DNA from: Anthopleura xanthogrammica | Taxonomy: Eukaryota > Cnidaria > Anthozoa > Actiniaria > Actiniidae | Direction: 5' to 3' | DNA length: 64,000 nt | NCBI GenBank assembly: GCA_964019055.1 | Contig: OZ025219.1 | Coordinates: 2,528,666-2,592,665, forward strand | Shown: one piece after another, positions 1 through 11,679 of the stretch | Layout: each line of letters begins with the position of its first letter | Numbering within the stretch: the stretch's first letter is position 1 | Program-made: the position numbers and the translations under genes | The notes under the pieces: model-generated | Database searches by the model: none | Told to the model about the DNA's origin: nothing | What the model saw: the letters and a program-made list of their open reading frames with translations, nothing else

Positions 1-2
1 TG

Positions 3-1784
3 TGTTGTCAAACCAAACTGATATTGATAGTCACCGTCTCTTGTGAAGACTTGAACACGATGATTACTACTATCACACACAATGATGTTACCATCGTCAT
101 CAACGTGTACTCCCCATGGATTACATAACTCTCCATCGCCGTTACCTTGGTTACCAAAGGTCTTGATCAATGTCCCTGTTGTAGTGTTCACTATACATAT
201 TCTATGATTATTATTGTCTGCTATGACTAAATCTGTATCATTCAGAAATGATAAACCTATAGGACAAGACAACTGTCCCTGTGCAGTACCTGGACTGCCA
301 TACGTCAGTAAGAGATCTCCATCAGTGGTGAATACATGGACACACTCAGAAGGCCAACTGGCAACAGCGATCCTGCTATTGTCTCTGTTTACTGCTATAC
401 CTCTCAACCCACTAGATCCTATATTTACACCTTTCGTGTCAAACTGTCCTGTTGTTCTCATCTCGTGTGGCTTGACATTCACCACTAGTGGACTGTTAGA
501 TACATGATTCCCATTCACTTGAACCTCTGCTGTCAACCGACCAGCTACTTTAGCCATAAATTCAACTTCTACTTTACCATCAGTTCTCACATATTTCTTT
601 TCTAATTTCACATTGTCTTTGGGCTTGATTTGAACGTCAATAACATCCCTTGGATCATGATTGAGTTCTCCTGTAGAGGTTTTAGTTATCAATGTGAGCT
701 TCTCTTTCTTTAAAGCTTCTGTCTCAGATATCACCTCAATAGTGCTCTTCGAGTTGTCTGTTTTCAAACAAGTTCGTATTTCTCCCAGCCCTGAATTCAC
801 TTCTCGCACAAGCTGTTCGTTAGGAAAGAACTCAACTCGAATGGAGAGTTGAATGTGGTTGAAGATGAATTTCTCCGAGCATTGTGTCTCTTGAATGTTC
901 ATCATTTCACTTGCCAGTCCTCTTTCCATCACATTCTTGATGTATTCCTTGACGGCTGGAATATGATGAATTATATTCAAGTTTTTTGTGGCTGTGTCCA
1001 ACTTCTTGTCGATTTGTCTCAACAATTTTCGTTCGTTTTCTTGCAGCATTTCGATGATCTTCTTGGTTTTGTCTTCGACTTCTTTTTTGGCTTTTACTCC
1101 TTGTTGTTTGATTGTGTAAGCAATCTTTTCTTGTTGTTGCTTTTCCTTGTCATCTAATCTCAACTGCTCCAGTACCTGCAGATGCTTTGACAATACAGCT
1201 TTCTTGATCGAAGCAAACTTATCTAATGACATTGTCTTATGATCCTTGTGATTGTGTTTCCAGCATGTCAGGCAAATCATGTCATCACAGTCTTCGCAGA
1301 ATAACTCTAGCCTGTGATGAGGGTGACTTTTACAAGGATTTTCTCTTGTTATTATGAACTCAATATCTTCTTTCTTCAAATCAGCCAGACGAACGACCTT
1401 GTGATCTTTGATAAACAATGAATGGCTCGTCTCGCATTCAGCACACATGGAGCGGTCACAATCAAAACAATACCACGATGCTGTCGAATGACTCTCAGAA
1501 ACAGAACAAACCTTTTCTCCTTCTACCAACGCCAGACCCTTCAAGATTCTTGAATGTAGTATACTTAGCTTTAGATCTTCGACGCTGTTTGGTTCTGGTA
1601 GAGGAGTTTGTGATTTACATCGTGGACAATTGAAGATGTTGACTTCCTCGATCAGCTCGGCGTGTCTTTTGATGCAAGGCTTACAAAATGTGTCAAAACA
1701 CGGCAAGATCTTGGGTTCAATAAGTGTATCATTACACAAAGAACATTGGACTTCCTTCTTAAGATCAGCGACAAACGATTCCAT
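3..1784 (-). CDS. TRIM-NHL E3 ubiquitin ligase, 3' end outside the window
   Basis: I read 594 codons without a stop from the ATG at 1784 down to the window edge, so the gene is intronless here and its C-terminus is cut off. Domains in order: RING at residues 14-56 (C14, C17, C29, C34, C37, C53, C56), B-box 1 at about 93-128, B-box 2 at 151-182 with the usual C/H pattern, coiled coil at about 185-300, a filamin-type Ig fold at about 375-440 ending in an NSPLVVNV strand, then NHL propeller blades from about 450 (DNNNRICIV, DSSNHRVQVF). This is the TRIM2/3/71 layout. Family members attach ubiquitin to substrates and often bind RNA or protein through the NHL propeller. The start has a strong context (A at -3, G at +4). 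Oddity: the RING zinc-ligand His is Asp31 (CFDTFC). Which TRIM-NHL subfamily it belongs to cannot be settled. Confidence 0.93.
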   Translation of the reverse strand, partial: MESFVADLKKEVQCSLCNDTLIEPKILPCFDTFCKPCIKRHAELIEEVNIFNCPRCKSQTPLPEPNSVEDLKLSILHSRILKGLALVEGEKVCSVSESHSTASWYCFDCDRSMCAECETSHSLFIKDHKVVRLADLKKEDIEFIITRENPCKSHPHHRLELFCEDCDDMICLTCWKHNHKDHKTMSLDKFASIKKAVLSKHLQVLEQLRLDDKEKQQQEKIAYTIKQQGVKAKKEVEDKTKKIIEMLQENERKLLRQIDKKLDTATKNLNIIHHIPAVKEYIKNVMERGLASEMMNIQETQCSEKFIFNHIQLSIRVEFFPNEQLVREVNSGLGEIRTCLKTDNSKSTIEVISETEALKKEKLTLITKTSTGELNHDPRDVIDVQIKPKDNVKLEKKYVRTDGKVEVEFMAKVAGRLTAEVQVNGNHVSNSPLVVNVKPHEMRTTGQFDTKGVNIGSSGLRGIAVNRDNSRIAVASWPSECVHVFTTDGDLLLTYGSPGTAQGQLSCPIGLSFLNDTDLVIADNNNHRICIVNTTTGTLIKTFGNQGNGDGELCNPWGVHVDDDGNIIVCDSSNHRVQVFTRDGDYQYQFGLTT

Positions 1785-3613
1785 GTTGGTAAGAGTTGAG
1801 GGAGTTGGCTGTAGAATGTTGTTTGTGATTCTATTTTCAGATGATTAGCGTGACCCTTGAATTCCTAGAAATATTGTCACGTTATGAATGCATAAAGTTA
1901 CGAATCATTTCCGAAGTATAGTAATATATAGATATTTCGTTAACGTTACCGTGTGCGTTTCAAAAGAAAGAGATGGAAACATAAAGGAAAGAAAAGAAGA
2001 GGAAAGAAAAGAAAAGGAAAGAAAAGAAAAGAAAGCGATCAATAAGATCTATATATTACCATACTTCGGAAATGATTCGTAGGGCAGCCAAGCGCGGTGA
2101 AACCATGCAAATGGTGGGAAGGAATGTCTTGTTGTGCCAATCCTTAAACAATAGAACTCCCAGAGCACAAAATCTTTGAGCGGTATCTCAATATTACTCA
2201 ACTTTGCGTCTACATTAACTACCTTAAAAACTTCCCAATGAACATGAAAATCAGAGACTTTACGAAACATTAATAGCTTGAAGCCCCCATGAAGTTTTTT
2301 TAAGAAACAAATAGACAAATTTTATGATTTTCGTATTTTGGTGAAATTGTATACAAAACCGCGACCAAAAGTAAACATTGAATTTTTGGTCCGGCTCATA
2401 TATTTTACGTTTTGAGAAGATCGTATGGCTCGATTGCTCTTTAATTGCCATATAGTGAGCAAGAGATATAGGAGAAAAGAACGAACGATGTTTTTTGCTA
2501 AAAGATACCCAAGAAATAATAAATTTTTCGATGCAAAATCTATTGTTTAGATTTTGAGTAAATTATCCACTTTATTTAAACAATCTTCGATATCTCGCAA
2601 TCTGCCTTACAAATTTTGATAAAACTTTCCACAACTAGGGACAAAGATTCAAGGTGTAAGCAGCATGAAGCATTTTGCTAGGGAGTGCTTTTAAAGGCTA
2701 ATATTGGACTCAAGGCTAAAACATATATTTCGTAATAATCAATTGAAATGATGTCCGATTTCTCCAAAAAACATGCCAAATCATAATTCAATCTTTATGA
2801 AAGAAATGTGTTCAAGTGGATTTGAAATCGAACCCAACGCGTTTTTATACTGGAGCTTCAAACGCGGACGGTACTCACGAAAAATTATTGGGTCGAGCCA
2901 CCTTAAGACATTATTTCAGCTTTAGATATACTGGGTACCCTGTGTTTATCAATTATATCTACTTGTGTAGACTACTTATTAATTAGAGATTTGAATTGAC
3001 TTTGTGACTCTGAAATCATGGTTAGGAGAAGTAATGGATGGATGGATGAATGGATAGATGAATGAATGAATGAATGGATGGATGGATTGATAGATGGATT
3101 GAAGGATGAATAAATGGAGGGATGGATGGAAAGATTGATCGATATATTGATAGAAGGATTTATGGATGGATGAATGAATAAATGAATGAATGAACAAATA
3201 AATGAATAAATGAATGAATGGATGAATGGATGGATTGATAGATGGATCGAAGGATGAATAAATGAATGGATGGATGAAAGGATGAAAGGTTGATCGATAG
3301 ATTGAATTTATGAAAAGATGAATGAATGAATGAATGAATGAATATATTTTCCATTTAATCCAGCTGATTTGAGGGAAAATGTTAGCCAATCAGAATCAAG
3401 AAAATTTGCAAAAATGAGGTGTCATCCATAATCGCATGCTGGGACGGCTGCATACAAATTTGGGACTCACCCCAGAAACAAGTGTAAATTTTTGTCGTTC
3501 TCGGAGATTGTACACAATTTTCTCACCACTATCACAGTGGTCCCATGGGATAACTACATGTATAGCTACTGTTAAATGGTATGTGGTTATCTATCCAATC
3601 AGCTTTCTCTTAC
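1785..3613. other. Spacer between TRIM gene and phenylalanine hydroxylase
   Basis: No protein-like exon is visible on either strand. The stretch holds the presumed promoter of the TRIM gene, a purine run of GAAAA/GGAAA units at about 1982-2035, and the tetranucleotide array listed separately. I looked here for the missing last exon of the hydroxylase (a match to the family's IPRPF..RY motif) in minus-strand reading and did not find one. Confidence 0.5.
3028..3345. repeat. Degenerate (TGGA/TGAA)n tetranucleotide array
   Basis: About 320 bases are built from GGAT, GAAT and GATA four-base units with scattered point changes. The array yields long stop-free frames rich in I, H, S, F and P on the minus strand; these are not proteins. 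It lies between the TRIM start and the last detected hydroxylase exon. Confidence 0.9.
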
Positions 3614-6600
3614 CTGACTTTTTCACGAGCAGACTTGAAACTCTCAGCCACAAAGTAAATTGGCTGGTAGGAGGTAATGGGATAGGACTGTACAGTTGTC
3701 TTGTCTAACTCCAGTGGACGCCTGTCTGGCTTGTCAGATAATGCATACTAACCACATAGAAAGAGAGTACTACAGGTCATGGTTATGTTATTTACTGTGC
3801 TACTACTATCACCAGGGTCACCCAGATAGCGAGAACCAATCAAATTGTAGAATGAAATGTTCAAAGCATTCTAAATTTGGGTTCCCGAGCCAATCAGAAA
3901 CCTCATTGTCATCATCATCATATCATCATCAACCACACCAACACATCTAGCATCAAGATTGACTGAAAATTCCCTCCATTTCATAGACTACTCCCTTGTA
4001 CTGTCAAGATTCTGGTCATTAAAGAATACAACATGAGGAATGGGATAGGAGTGAAGATGACACCACCCCTCCCCTCCCCCTGGAAAATCATTTTCACTAG
4101 ACTGGTGGGGAGTACAATAAAGTCCAATATTGTTCTTACTTGCAATTCTCCAAAGGAAGACAGCAAACCAGCACCATAAGCTTTGATCTCTCCATCTTGT
4201 TTACAAAGACCAAACTCTACTGTGAACCAGTAAAGCTGGCAACAAAACAAATCTTTTGTTAAATTCTTGTTGAGGTCGAACAAATGTATGAACACATGAA
4301 GTCCAACCTGGACTTTGAGCCATTGTTCATGTTGTCACTCAAGCAAATAGCTGTTATTATGGATGCATGCAAATGAGGCAACAAGCATTGTGTCGAGATG
4401 ATAGCCTCACTTGTATGATTCTTAAACAAAAGAATATCTCATTTGCATCCATCCGTAATAACAGCTATTAGGGAAAGGTCTATAAGCCTCTGTAGTTAAA
4501 ACCCAAGGTAACATGCATGCTTGCATTTGTAGCCCATACTTTGTGTTTAGACTAGAAAATGTAGGTATATTTATTCTATTGTTGTTCAGTCTACTTACAG
4601 TGGCAAGCTTTTCAACCCATTCATCAGGGGCTCCAAGAGAAGCCAGTCCAATCTCCTAAAGATGTAAAATCCACTGTCTGTTATATTTAAATTATCATAC
4701 AATACAGGCTGAGGCCTGTTTGAGAGGGGGAACATTTGAGCACTGAATTGTCCAATTATGGGTTTGTTTAGAACCAAAAATGGCAAGGCATAGACTGGGA
4801 GGGGACTCCCATATATAGAAGAAGAGGGATGCATGTGTGAAATTTTAAAAATGACCCCTAAAAGGTACCAAAATCTCTTTCTTGAAGTCATAAACAATCG
4901 CAAGTTTCACCCCTAAAATGATTTTACAGCATTCTGATTATGAAGACCCTCAAAGGTACCAAATAAAGAAAATTAACCCCTAAAAAGCATCCCAGCCCCT
5001 TTAATTCAAATATAATACAAGTTACTCATGGGGTATTCCATGGTATATGATACTTGAAAGCATTAGTATGTACAGTACTTGTCCATACCTGTGAAAACTG
5101 TGCAAAGTCAGGATCAGCAAACAGTGGTACATGACCAATCAGCTCGTGGACAATATCACTACAGCACAAAAAAATATAACGTGAACACGAGAAGTTGTTT
5201 GTTTATATATGACTTGCTAATATTGAGCTCAAAATACCATTATGACATAGCTAAATATAGTATGCTCTGTCATTGTGTTGGTGGATGTCGCAAGCCGTAC
5301 TTTGCAATTTGCAACTTAATAGCAAGCCTCCTGTGGGCATAACATGCCAAGTGATGACCATTTCTTAACTTTTCAACATTTTTATAGTCATAAGTTACTG
5401 TGTGTACTACTGTACTGCGAACACTTCCACAATTCTTATTAATTGTTTTTGGAGACTTTTTGTCATTTTCTTGAATGACAACTTTTAATTGTGCTCTAAA
5501 CAATTAATTATTGGCACTTCACTTTGATTTTTCGATAGGTGGAGTTTGTACGTCGAAGTTACTATATCGAGACATCGAGACATCAAAGTGAAGCACCAAT
5601 ATCTAATTGGTTGGTGGTGAAGAACACAATTAAAAGTTGTCAAAAAGATGTCAAAAAAAGAAAAATCAAAAACTTTTTGAAGTGTTCACAGTAGGGCACA
5701 AAGCACAGTAAATCTCTAAACATCAATATTATAGAATCTTACTTACGGTTCTGGTGTGTACATTGGTTTTGAGCCATGACGGATATACTGTGTGCTATGA
5801 AAAACACGGAAAGCAAGTCCAGCAAGAAAATCACGTGATGACAATAAACCAGCTACTGGACGCAAAGTGAATCCTGTACACTCTGCAAGTCAAGAATGTC
5901 AAAATTATAATCAGTATCTATACTACTGCCAAATGAATATGGAAAAACCGATGTCCCAGCACTGAGAGCACTACTCGCCTCTCACCAATACCAACCAGGT
6001 TCAAATCTGCCGGGCTTGGTGTCGTATGTGAGTAGAGTTGCTTGTTGGTTCTCTCCTGTGCTTCGGTTTTTTCCCCAGGCTAGTTATCTCACTGTAAAAT
6101 CTAGACATTGTCTAGATGGCTAATTGGAAGCTGGAATTCCTGTGTTATGTGTTAAGGATTTGTTGTACTTACTCTTCAGAAAGTCAGAAACATCTTGCTG
6201 CTGTGGTATGTTACCAATTCTAAGGGGGGAACAAGAGATCCAGAAATTATAGTTTATTCGTCAAAATAAAGTCAGTAAGGATAATTATTATGAACATGCT
6301 TTCATTTAACTCAGTTGGTTAGTGCATGGCCTTCAGAGCTAGAGGTTCACAGTTCAATCCTCAGGATCTCCACATCTGTTTTGGCTTCTCTCTGATCCAT
6401 GTAGCTTCAGCTTTGAATACTCCTATAACAGAGCTGATGCAGAGAGGGGGTAAAGTGTGCACCATTGGCTTCCATTGATACAGTAGCAATCGAATTTCAA
6501 CTGAAGGAACTACCAAAGTTATAGGGACTTTCCCCTTTTTATCTCACCTGTACCCACAGTTCTGGGCAAGGAGTGGCCACACAAAATTGTGCTCACGGCA

Positions 6601-9600
6601 AGCATGGGTTGGGTAGAGTTTTGTTAGCTCAGTAAACACCAAATTCCTGCAAATTAAAAAAAAATATGACTCAATTCTAATCTTGATTGTCCATCTCTTA
6701 TTTTCAGGTTGCCTCTCACCTCAGGTTCGATTCCTGGAAATGGATGTTGTTTCTGGGTTTGACCTGTGAGTTAGTCATGCCCTGACTTTGATCAGCCCAG
6801 AGGTTGTTTCAGGGTTCGATCTGCGAGTTAGCTATGCCCTGACTTTGATCAGCCCAGAGGTTGTTTCAGGGTTGGATCTGTGAGTTAGTCCTGACATTGA
6901 TCATCCCAGAACCGAGGTTGTTTCAGGGTATCGATAAAAGGTTCCAACAATGTGAAAACCATGCCCATTGGCATCAAATTCTTATTCACAAGGGCTCAAG
7001 TTTGATGCACTAATAACTTTGTACAACTGTTGTTTCCTATTAATAACAGCCTTACTGTATTCAAAATACATAATTTGTTATACATACCAGTTACGGATTT
7101 CATCCTCTGTATACGTCACCCTTGGGATTGGCTGTCCGCTAAAAACATAAGATTTTAATATAAGTTTTGATCTATTCATCATTTAAACGTATTTGGTTTA
7201 GGTATACCAGTTATTCGACAGAAACAGAATGATTTAATGGAATGGAATGGTCAAGATTTAAAAAGCAGGATGCATTGTGGTCTAGCTTGGGTACAAACAA
7301 CACCATATAAGGCACGGTGAACAAAAGATGTTTGTTCTCAAACTAGACCACAATGCACCATGTTCCTTATCTCAGAAAAGGTCTTTGGTAAACTCACTGT
7401 CTGTAGTTAAATGCAATATCTGCAAATTCTTTCCTCCTGGCTCTGTACACTGGATCAGTAAATCCCTATTGCAAAGCAAAATGAATCAATATTTGAGTTC
7501 ACCATTGAAAATAGAGGATTTGGATTGGACCATCACTCAATGGCAGCCATGACAGGAGGCATGAACAATTGAATCTGGACTTATCTGATTTACATGAGAA
7601 AGAAATTCATTTCCCAGGAGAAAAATACTCAGTCTATTGTTGTGCCTCCTTTCATGGCAGCCATCATGTGATGTTGCAAAGCCTCTATACATATCACATG
7701 CTATACATATAATTATATGATTAAGCAATAGAAAACTTTTCCTGATAGCAACTTTAGGGGAGGTTGGTAGAATTTGAGACAGTTATGCAAACCAGAGACG
7801 TAGTCAAGGGTTTGCATAACTATAGAGAATTTTCCCAACCCCATCCATCCCAACCTCCCACTCGCACTCGCCTCTAGACTTTTATTTCTGAACTTGGTAT
7901 CACATGTGATTAAGAGTTGCCGTATACAGTTTGCCGTATACAGTTTGCCGTATTTGCAGCTTTTTTGTTTTTTTTCCCCGAAGTGTAAGGAAGGAATAAA
8001 CACTGAGACAAAAAGTAGTTGTATAATAAATCCCTTAATATTAGATATTTTCTCGTTCATTACGGGCTGAACTTTTACTTGTTGTTCCTATTTTGCCTCG
8101 CCTAAATTAGCCGGTAATACACAAGAAAACATCTAATAAGTGGTATATATTATATAAAAACAAAGCTTGTACTCACAGGATGATCTGAATCTAGTTCTGC
8201 ACCATAACTGAGAACCCTGTTGGCAAACTTGTCAATATCTGAGATCTTCTGCGGAAACCACGGTACTAGACAAGAATATACACATTGCTATACTTAATAA
8301 CTAATCTAAGAATATCCAAATGGCTGGAATAATGAGAAACCAGTAATTTAGTGCTTTTTTCTTACAGCTACTGTGCATGTGCACGTTGTGGCTGGAAGAG
8401 GAGATTAATGAGTCATTACCACTAAAGTTGGTGACTTGTCACACATGGTTAATTTGTTTCCTGCAACTATTTTTGCAATTTCATTGAGACAAGTTTTTTT
8501 AAAGTTGTGAATTCAATTTTTTTCCCTAAAATCGCTGTCCTGATATAAGTAGTCAGAATAAAGTTCTACTTTCTGGAGCAACAATTTTGAGACATTGTCT
8601 AGGTGCAAAACCCCTCTTGAGACAATTTGTTATGGCCCATGCATGAAGACATCATACTTTGCAGTTCATACTTCAACGATAACTGTTATAAAATTGTTAG
8701 AAAAGTTGCAAGAAACAGTACCTAGTGTAACACCACCTTAAGGTCTACAAGAAGAGCAGTTATAGTTAAGATGATTAACAGTTAGAGACAGAAGTTGCAG
8801 GTGACAGTGATGTTTAGTAGTGCAGGAAATATAAGTTTCTTGCAAACTTACCATCAAACTTTGTCTGTGAGCCTTAAATGAAGTCAAGACCCAACACCAC
8901 AAGATGGTTAAAAAAATTCAAAAATCAATAACTTTGTTAAATAGTGATTATCACATGTTATATTATTAAGAGCCTGATATCATTTCTATTCACAAGTTTT
9001 CCATATCATGTCGCCAACAAGCCAGTTCGTGAGTGAGTGAGCGATATGATAAGGAAAGTGAGTCACTGTGAATAAAAATGATATCAGCTCTTAATATGTA
9101 ATAATTTGTTTATTACACATTTAGGGCCAGTTAAATATTAATTATTATATATCGCGAGATTTTATTGGACAGTTTGCTGTGAAGTGATATCATATCACTT
9201 CACAGATATGGTTTTTATTCCCGGCTTTATTTCACGGATATTGACCCTAAATGTGTAATAAATAAAAATATGCTATATTAAACTACTAGATTATTAGTTA
9301 AATACTGTGAATATTGTTAGGAAAATTAAATGATTCCACTGGATTATTCATATATGCACTAATCGAGACAATAGTTGCGACAGGGAAATTGGCCAATACA
9401 CTGCTGTCAATCAGAGTATGTAAAGGTACCAAACAATAGACCTTTTCGGCTTGGGCGTAATGTTTTCCCATTTCAGACCATGTGTCATTCTCTTGAGAAT
9501 AAGATTCTTTGTTTGAGTTGTATCTATATTCATGTGTCTTCTTATACGCAACCGTTAAACAATGAAATGATACTCTGGGGAATGACACATGGTCTGAAAT

Positions 9601-11634
9601 GGGAAAACATTACGCCCAAGCCGAATAGGTCTATTTATTTGATTGACAGCAAAAAATTGAAACGCCCTCAATTTTATGCACAATAAAATAATCTTATCTA
9701 TCTAACAAGATGTTCGTGACTTGTTACCTGATCCTTGGTCATCAGAAAGAATGGTGATGCTTGCTGCCTTTTCTTTCAGTGTATCCACAAACTGGCTGAG
9801 CTTGTTCCCATTCAGACCTTCACAGTCGACAAAAAAGTCATACTTTGTTTTTGAGGTTTTGGATGGACGGGACTCAATGTGGGACATGTTGACTTGATGC
9901 TCCTGGAGAAGACACCAAACCAATAGCAAAATATCAATCATTTTAATGCATTTGTCCATACATCGATAGTTCACTGGTCAAATATAAAGCATTCAGTCCA
10001 GGCTGCAAGGTTAGAATTTGAATAATCCTTTGAAACTACCTTGCAGCATCAATTGAATGCATTGTGTGTGTGACTGGAGTGAACTGATGTATGGAAAATG
10101 GTGAATATGATGAAGAAATAGAAAACCTTTGTGCATGCTATGTAAAATATGCCAAATTTGGTATATCGTAATCATTATAATTATGTTAGGTACATAGATT
10201 GTCTTAAGCAAATGCAAGAAAATTATGCATCTTTTAGTAAACCGATCTTTGCTGACATCAATTTTTACATTTTGCTTCATTAGCATAAGAATTTCACTTT
10301 TTATCCAAATTTACGCCAAATCCGCTCTGAATATTGAAAGCACATGATAAAATTAGCTTATTACAAAAGTTACAAAATTATTCAACAACTTTTCTATTTT
10401 TAAGGGCTTTTCAAGTTTACTTGAAAATGAGTTTTGAATTCCAGGGCTTTTCAAGGATTTCAAGGAGTAGAACAAACTCTGCTAAATATCAATAAGATAT
10501 TTTAAGTTTTGGGTTCGGTTTGTAATTTCCTTGACTTAAAATGCTATGCTAATGAGCAAAATATTATAAACAAAGATGCACCTGTACTTCTACCAAGAGA
10601 TTTTTTATGCACGTTATAACTCGCTCTTCGAATAAGATAAAAAATCATATTGACTTGTTAAGTATCGGTCCTTAAGCTCCAAGTTTATACTTTCAATTGT
10701 TAACACTTATCCAGCTTGACCTCTATTGCATATAAACGTGCAGCAAATGTTAGAGAACAAACACTAAAAGCCAGCAACATAAATAGTACTAGATTCTGCT
10801 AATTCTATTGTTTTCTAATTTTAGTGTTTGTACTCTATAGTATAGTATAGTATTTTTTTTAAATATCAGTTTTGTTAGTACATTACTATTGTGATTTTCA
10901 AGGATATTTCTACGTATTAAGATGTAAAAGTGTTTGGTAAAAAATATTCAAATAAGTTCCAGACTAAATGGATTTTTAATGCTAAAGATAACGACGTGTC
11001 CTCAGATCAGCCATCTACATAACAACACGTAAGCTTTTTATATACATAATTATCGTTGGATTGTGTAAAATCGTAGTACTTGTAGGCTAAAATAAATCCT
11101 TATTCTATGGTTAAGTAAACTGTTAGCAATAAATAATCATTTGCAATTTCAATATTTTATAATTTGCTATCTGTATTTTATAATTAAGCTTACTTCGATT
11201 GTTTTCAGAAATTATTCTTATTTATTGTAAGAGATGTTAAGTTATTCCACGAGCTTCACTCACCTCAAACAGTTTTAGAGCTCTCGCTAAAGCTCCGACT
11301 TCTTCATCAAGTGTAAATACAATAGTGGTTTTTGGAGGTTCTGCAACTCCTGCATGCTTCTATAAAAGAGAAAAAATATGTAACATAGAATTTTTGAGTT
11401 TTTTGAAAACAATTTAAGCTTACAGGTTTTCTACGTTTCAGATAAAACACTGAACACTGGGTCACCAACAAACCAGGAATGCTAAATTTAAGCTAAAATG
11501 TTTCATATATTTTGATGAAAATTACAAAGGTAATAGATAAAGAGCTAAAGCATCGAATTCTTTCGTATTTATACCTTAGTTTTTCCGAATTCATCCTCAA
11601 TTTGGAAGTGTTTTCGCTTGAGTCCCGCGTCCAT
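3614..11634 (-). CDS. PAH: Phenylalanine-4-hydroxylase, 13 exons, terminal exon not found
   Basis: Hydroxylates phenylalanine to tyrosine using Fe(II), tetrahydrobiopterin and O2. Exons (high to low): 11575-11634, 11264-11359, 9728-9902, 8177-8265, 7398-7465, 7088-7138, 6548-6646, 6173-6219, 5747-5882, 5089-5158, 4599-4655, 4140-4235, 3614-3747. All borders are GT..AG and phases agree, giving 392 residues. An N-terminal ACT domain (about 31-105) keeps the GAL and IESRP motifs of the allosteric Phe site. The catalytic core has VPWFP, the iron ligands H278 and H283 (HELIGH) and E323 (WFTVEFG), and [14 protein letters not shown]. Wording is closer to PAH than to tyrosine or tryptophan hydroxylase. 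An in-frame ATG at 11679 could add 15 residues; I chose 11634 because the extension is hydrophobic and unlike the family. The C-terminal tetramerisation end (about 50 residues) is missing and may lie beyond position 1. Confidence 0.93.
4346..4469. mobile_element. Palindromic MITE in PAH intron
   Basis: The ends are inverted copies: AATAGCTGTTATTATGGATG at the left and CATCCGTAATAACAGCTATT at the right, with further matching around GCAAATGAG/CTCATTTGC. There is no coding capacity. It lies between exons 11 and 12 of PAH. Confidence 0.75.
5395..5711. mobile_element. MITE with GTGTTCA-type ends, carrying a second MITE inside
   Basis: The left end reads TTACTGTGTGTACTAC followed by GCGAACACTTCC; the right end reads AAGTGTTCACAGTAGGGC and ends in CACAGTAA. 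Inner arms (CAACTTTTAATTGTG and CACAATTAAAAGTTG) also pair. It is interrupted at 5511-5599 by an unrelated palindrome. It resembles the elements at 25446, 29937, 34334 and 63067 in its GTGTTCA arm. Confidence 0.6.
5511..5599. mobile_element. Short palindromic MITE nested in the 5395-5711 element
   Basis: Ends are TTGGCACTTCACTTTGAT and ATCAAAGTGAAGCACCAA, near-perfect inverted copies. About 89 bases and no ORF. Confidence 0.7.
5953..6160 (+). mobile_element. tRNA-derived SINE, cnidarian-like type
   Basis: A Pol III-like head is visible: GAGAGCACTACTCGCCTCTC resembles box A and its flank, and AGGTTCAAATCTGCC resembles box B. It is followed by GTGTCGTATGTGAGTAGAGT and TTGTTGGTTCTCTCC, a body that I associate with SINEs of corals and anemones. 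It lies in the intron between PAH exons 8 and 9. Confidence 0.65.
6305..6470 (+). mobile_element. Second tRNA-like SINE fragment
   Basis: AACTCAGTTGGTTAGTGCAT looks like a tRNA D-arm with box A, and GGTTCACAGTTCAATCC like a T-arm with box B. There is no clean acceptor stem, so a SINE head is more likely than a working tRNA gene. Confidence 0.5.
6700..6935 (+). repeat. SINE head followed by 57-bp minisatellite (3 units)
   Basis: CTCTCACCTCAGGTTCGATT at 6714-6733 is a box-B-like SINE piece. It runs straight into three units of a 57-base repeat; CCTGACTTTG recurs at 6781 and 6838, and a variant follows. The same unit occurs at 51300-51530 and, reversed, at 38940-39590. Confidence 0.75.
7271..7357. 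mobile_element. Palindromic element, TGCATTGTGGTCTAG ends
   Basis: TGCATTGTGGTCTAGCTTGG at the left is repeated inverted as CTAGACCACAATGCA at the right, with AAACA/TGTTT pairing inside. It lies in the intron between PAH exons 5 and 6, close to exon 5. Confidence 0.65.
7541..7663. mobile_element. Palindromic element, TGGCAGCCATGA ends
   Basis: TGGCAGCCATGACAGGAGGC at the left and GCCTCCTTTCATGGCAGCCA at the right are inverted copies. About 123 bases, in the intron between PAH exons 4 and 5. Confidence 0.65.
8954..9104. mobile_element. Palindromic element, CTGATATCATT arms
   Basis: The left arm TATTATTAAGAGCCTGATAT matches the right arm ATATCAGCTCTTAATATGTA inverted. It directly abuts the next palindrome at 9109. 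Confidence 0.6.
9109..9262. mobile_element. MITE with TTTATTACACATTTAGGG ends
   Basis: TTTATTACACATTTAGGGCC at the left is matched by CCCTAAATGTGTAATAAA at the right. An inner perfect hairpin (GTGAAGTGATATCA / TGATATCACTTCAC type) sits in the middle. Confidence 0.75.
9435..9635. mobile_element. Palindromic MITE, family with CCCATTTCAGACCATGTG arm (copy 1)
   Basis: Starts AATAGACCTTTTCGGCTTGG and ends CCGAATAGGTCTATT. The inner arms CCCATTTCAGACCATGTGTC and GACACATGGTCTGAAATGGG are exact inverse copies. Other copies lie at 31368-31526 and 51640-51805. Confidence 0.85.
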
Positions 11635-11679
11635 GATGAAGATGAAAGCCTTGTGTTTTCGCCAGTCGAACAATATCAT

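Noticed and set aside
2979..3389. 136-codon frame rich in HPFIHS on the minus strand
   Set aside because: It is the TGGA/TGAA array in translation.
6305..6380. Possible tRNA gene
   Set aside because: Box A and box B words are present, but no paired acceptor stem or clean anticodon arm could be drawn; treated as SINE-derived.
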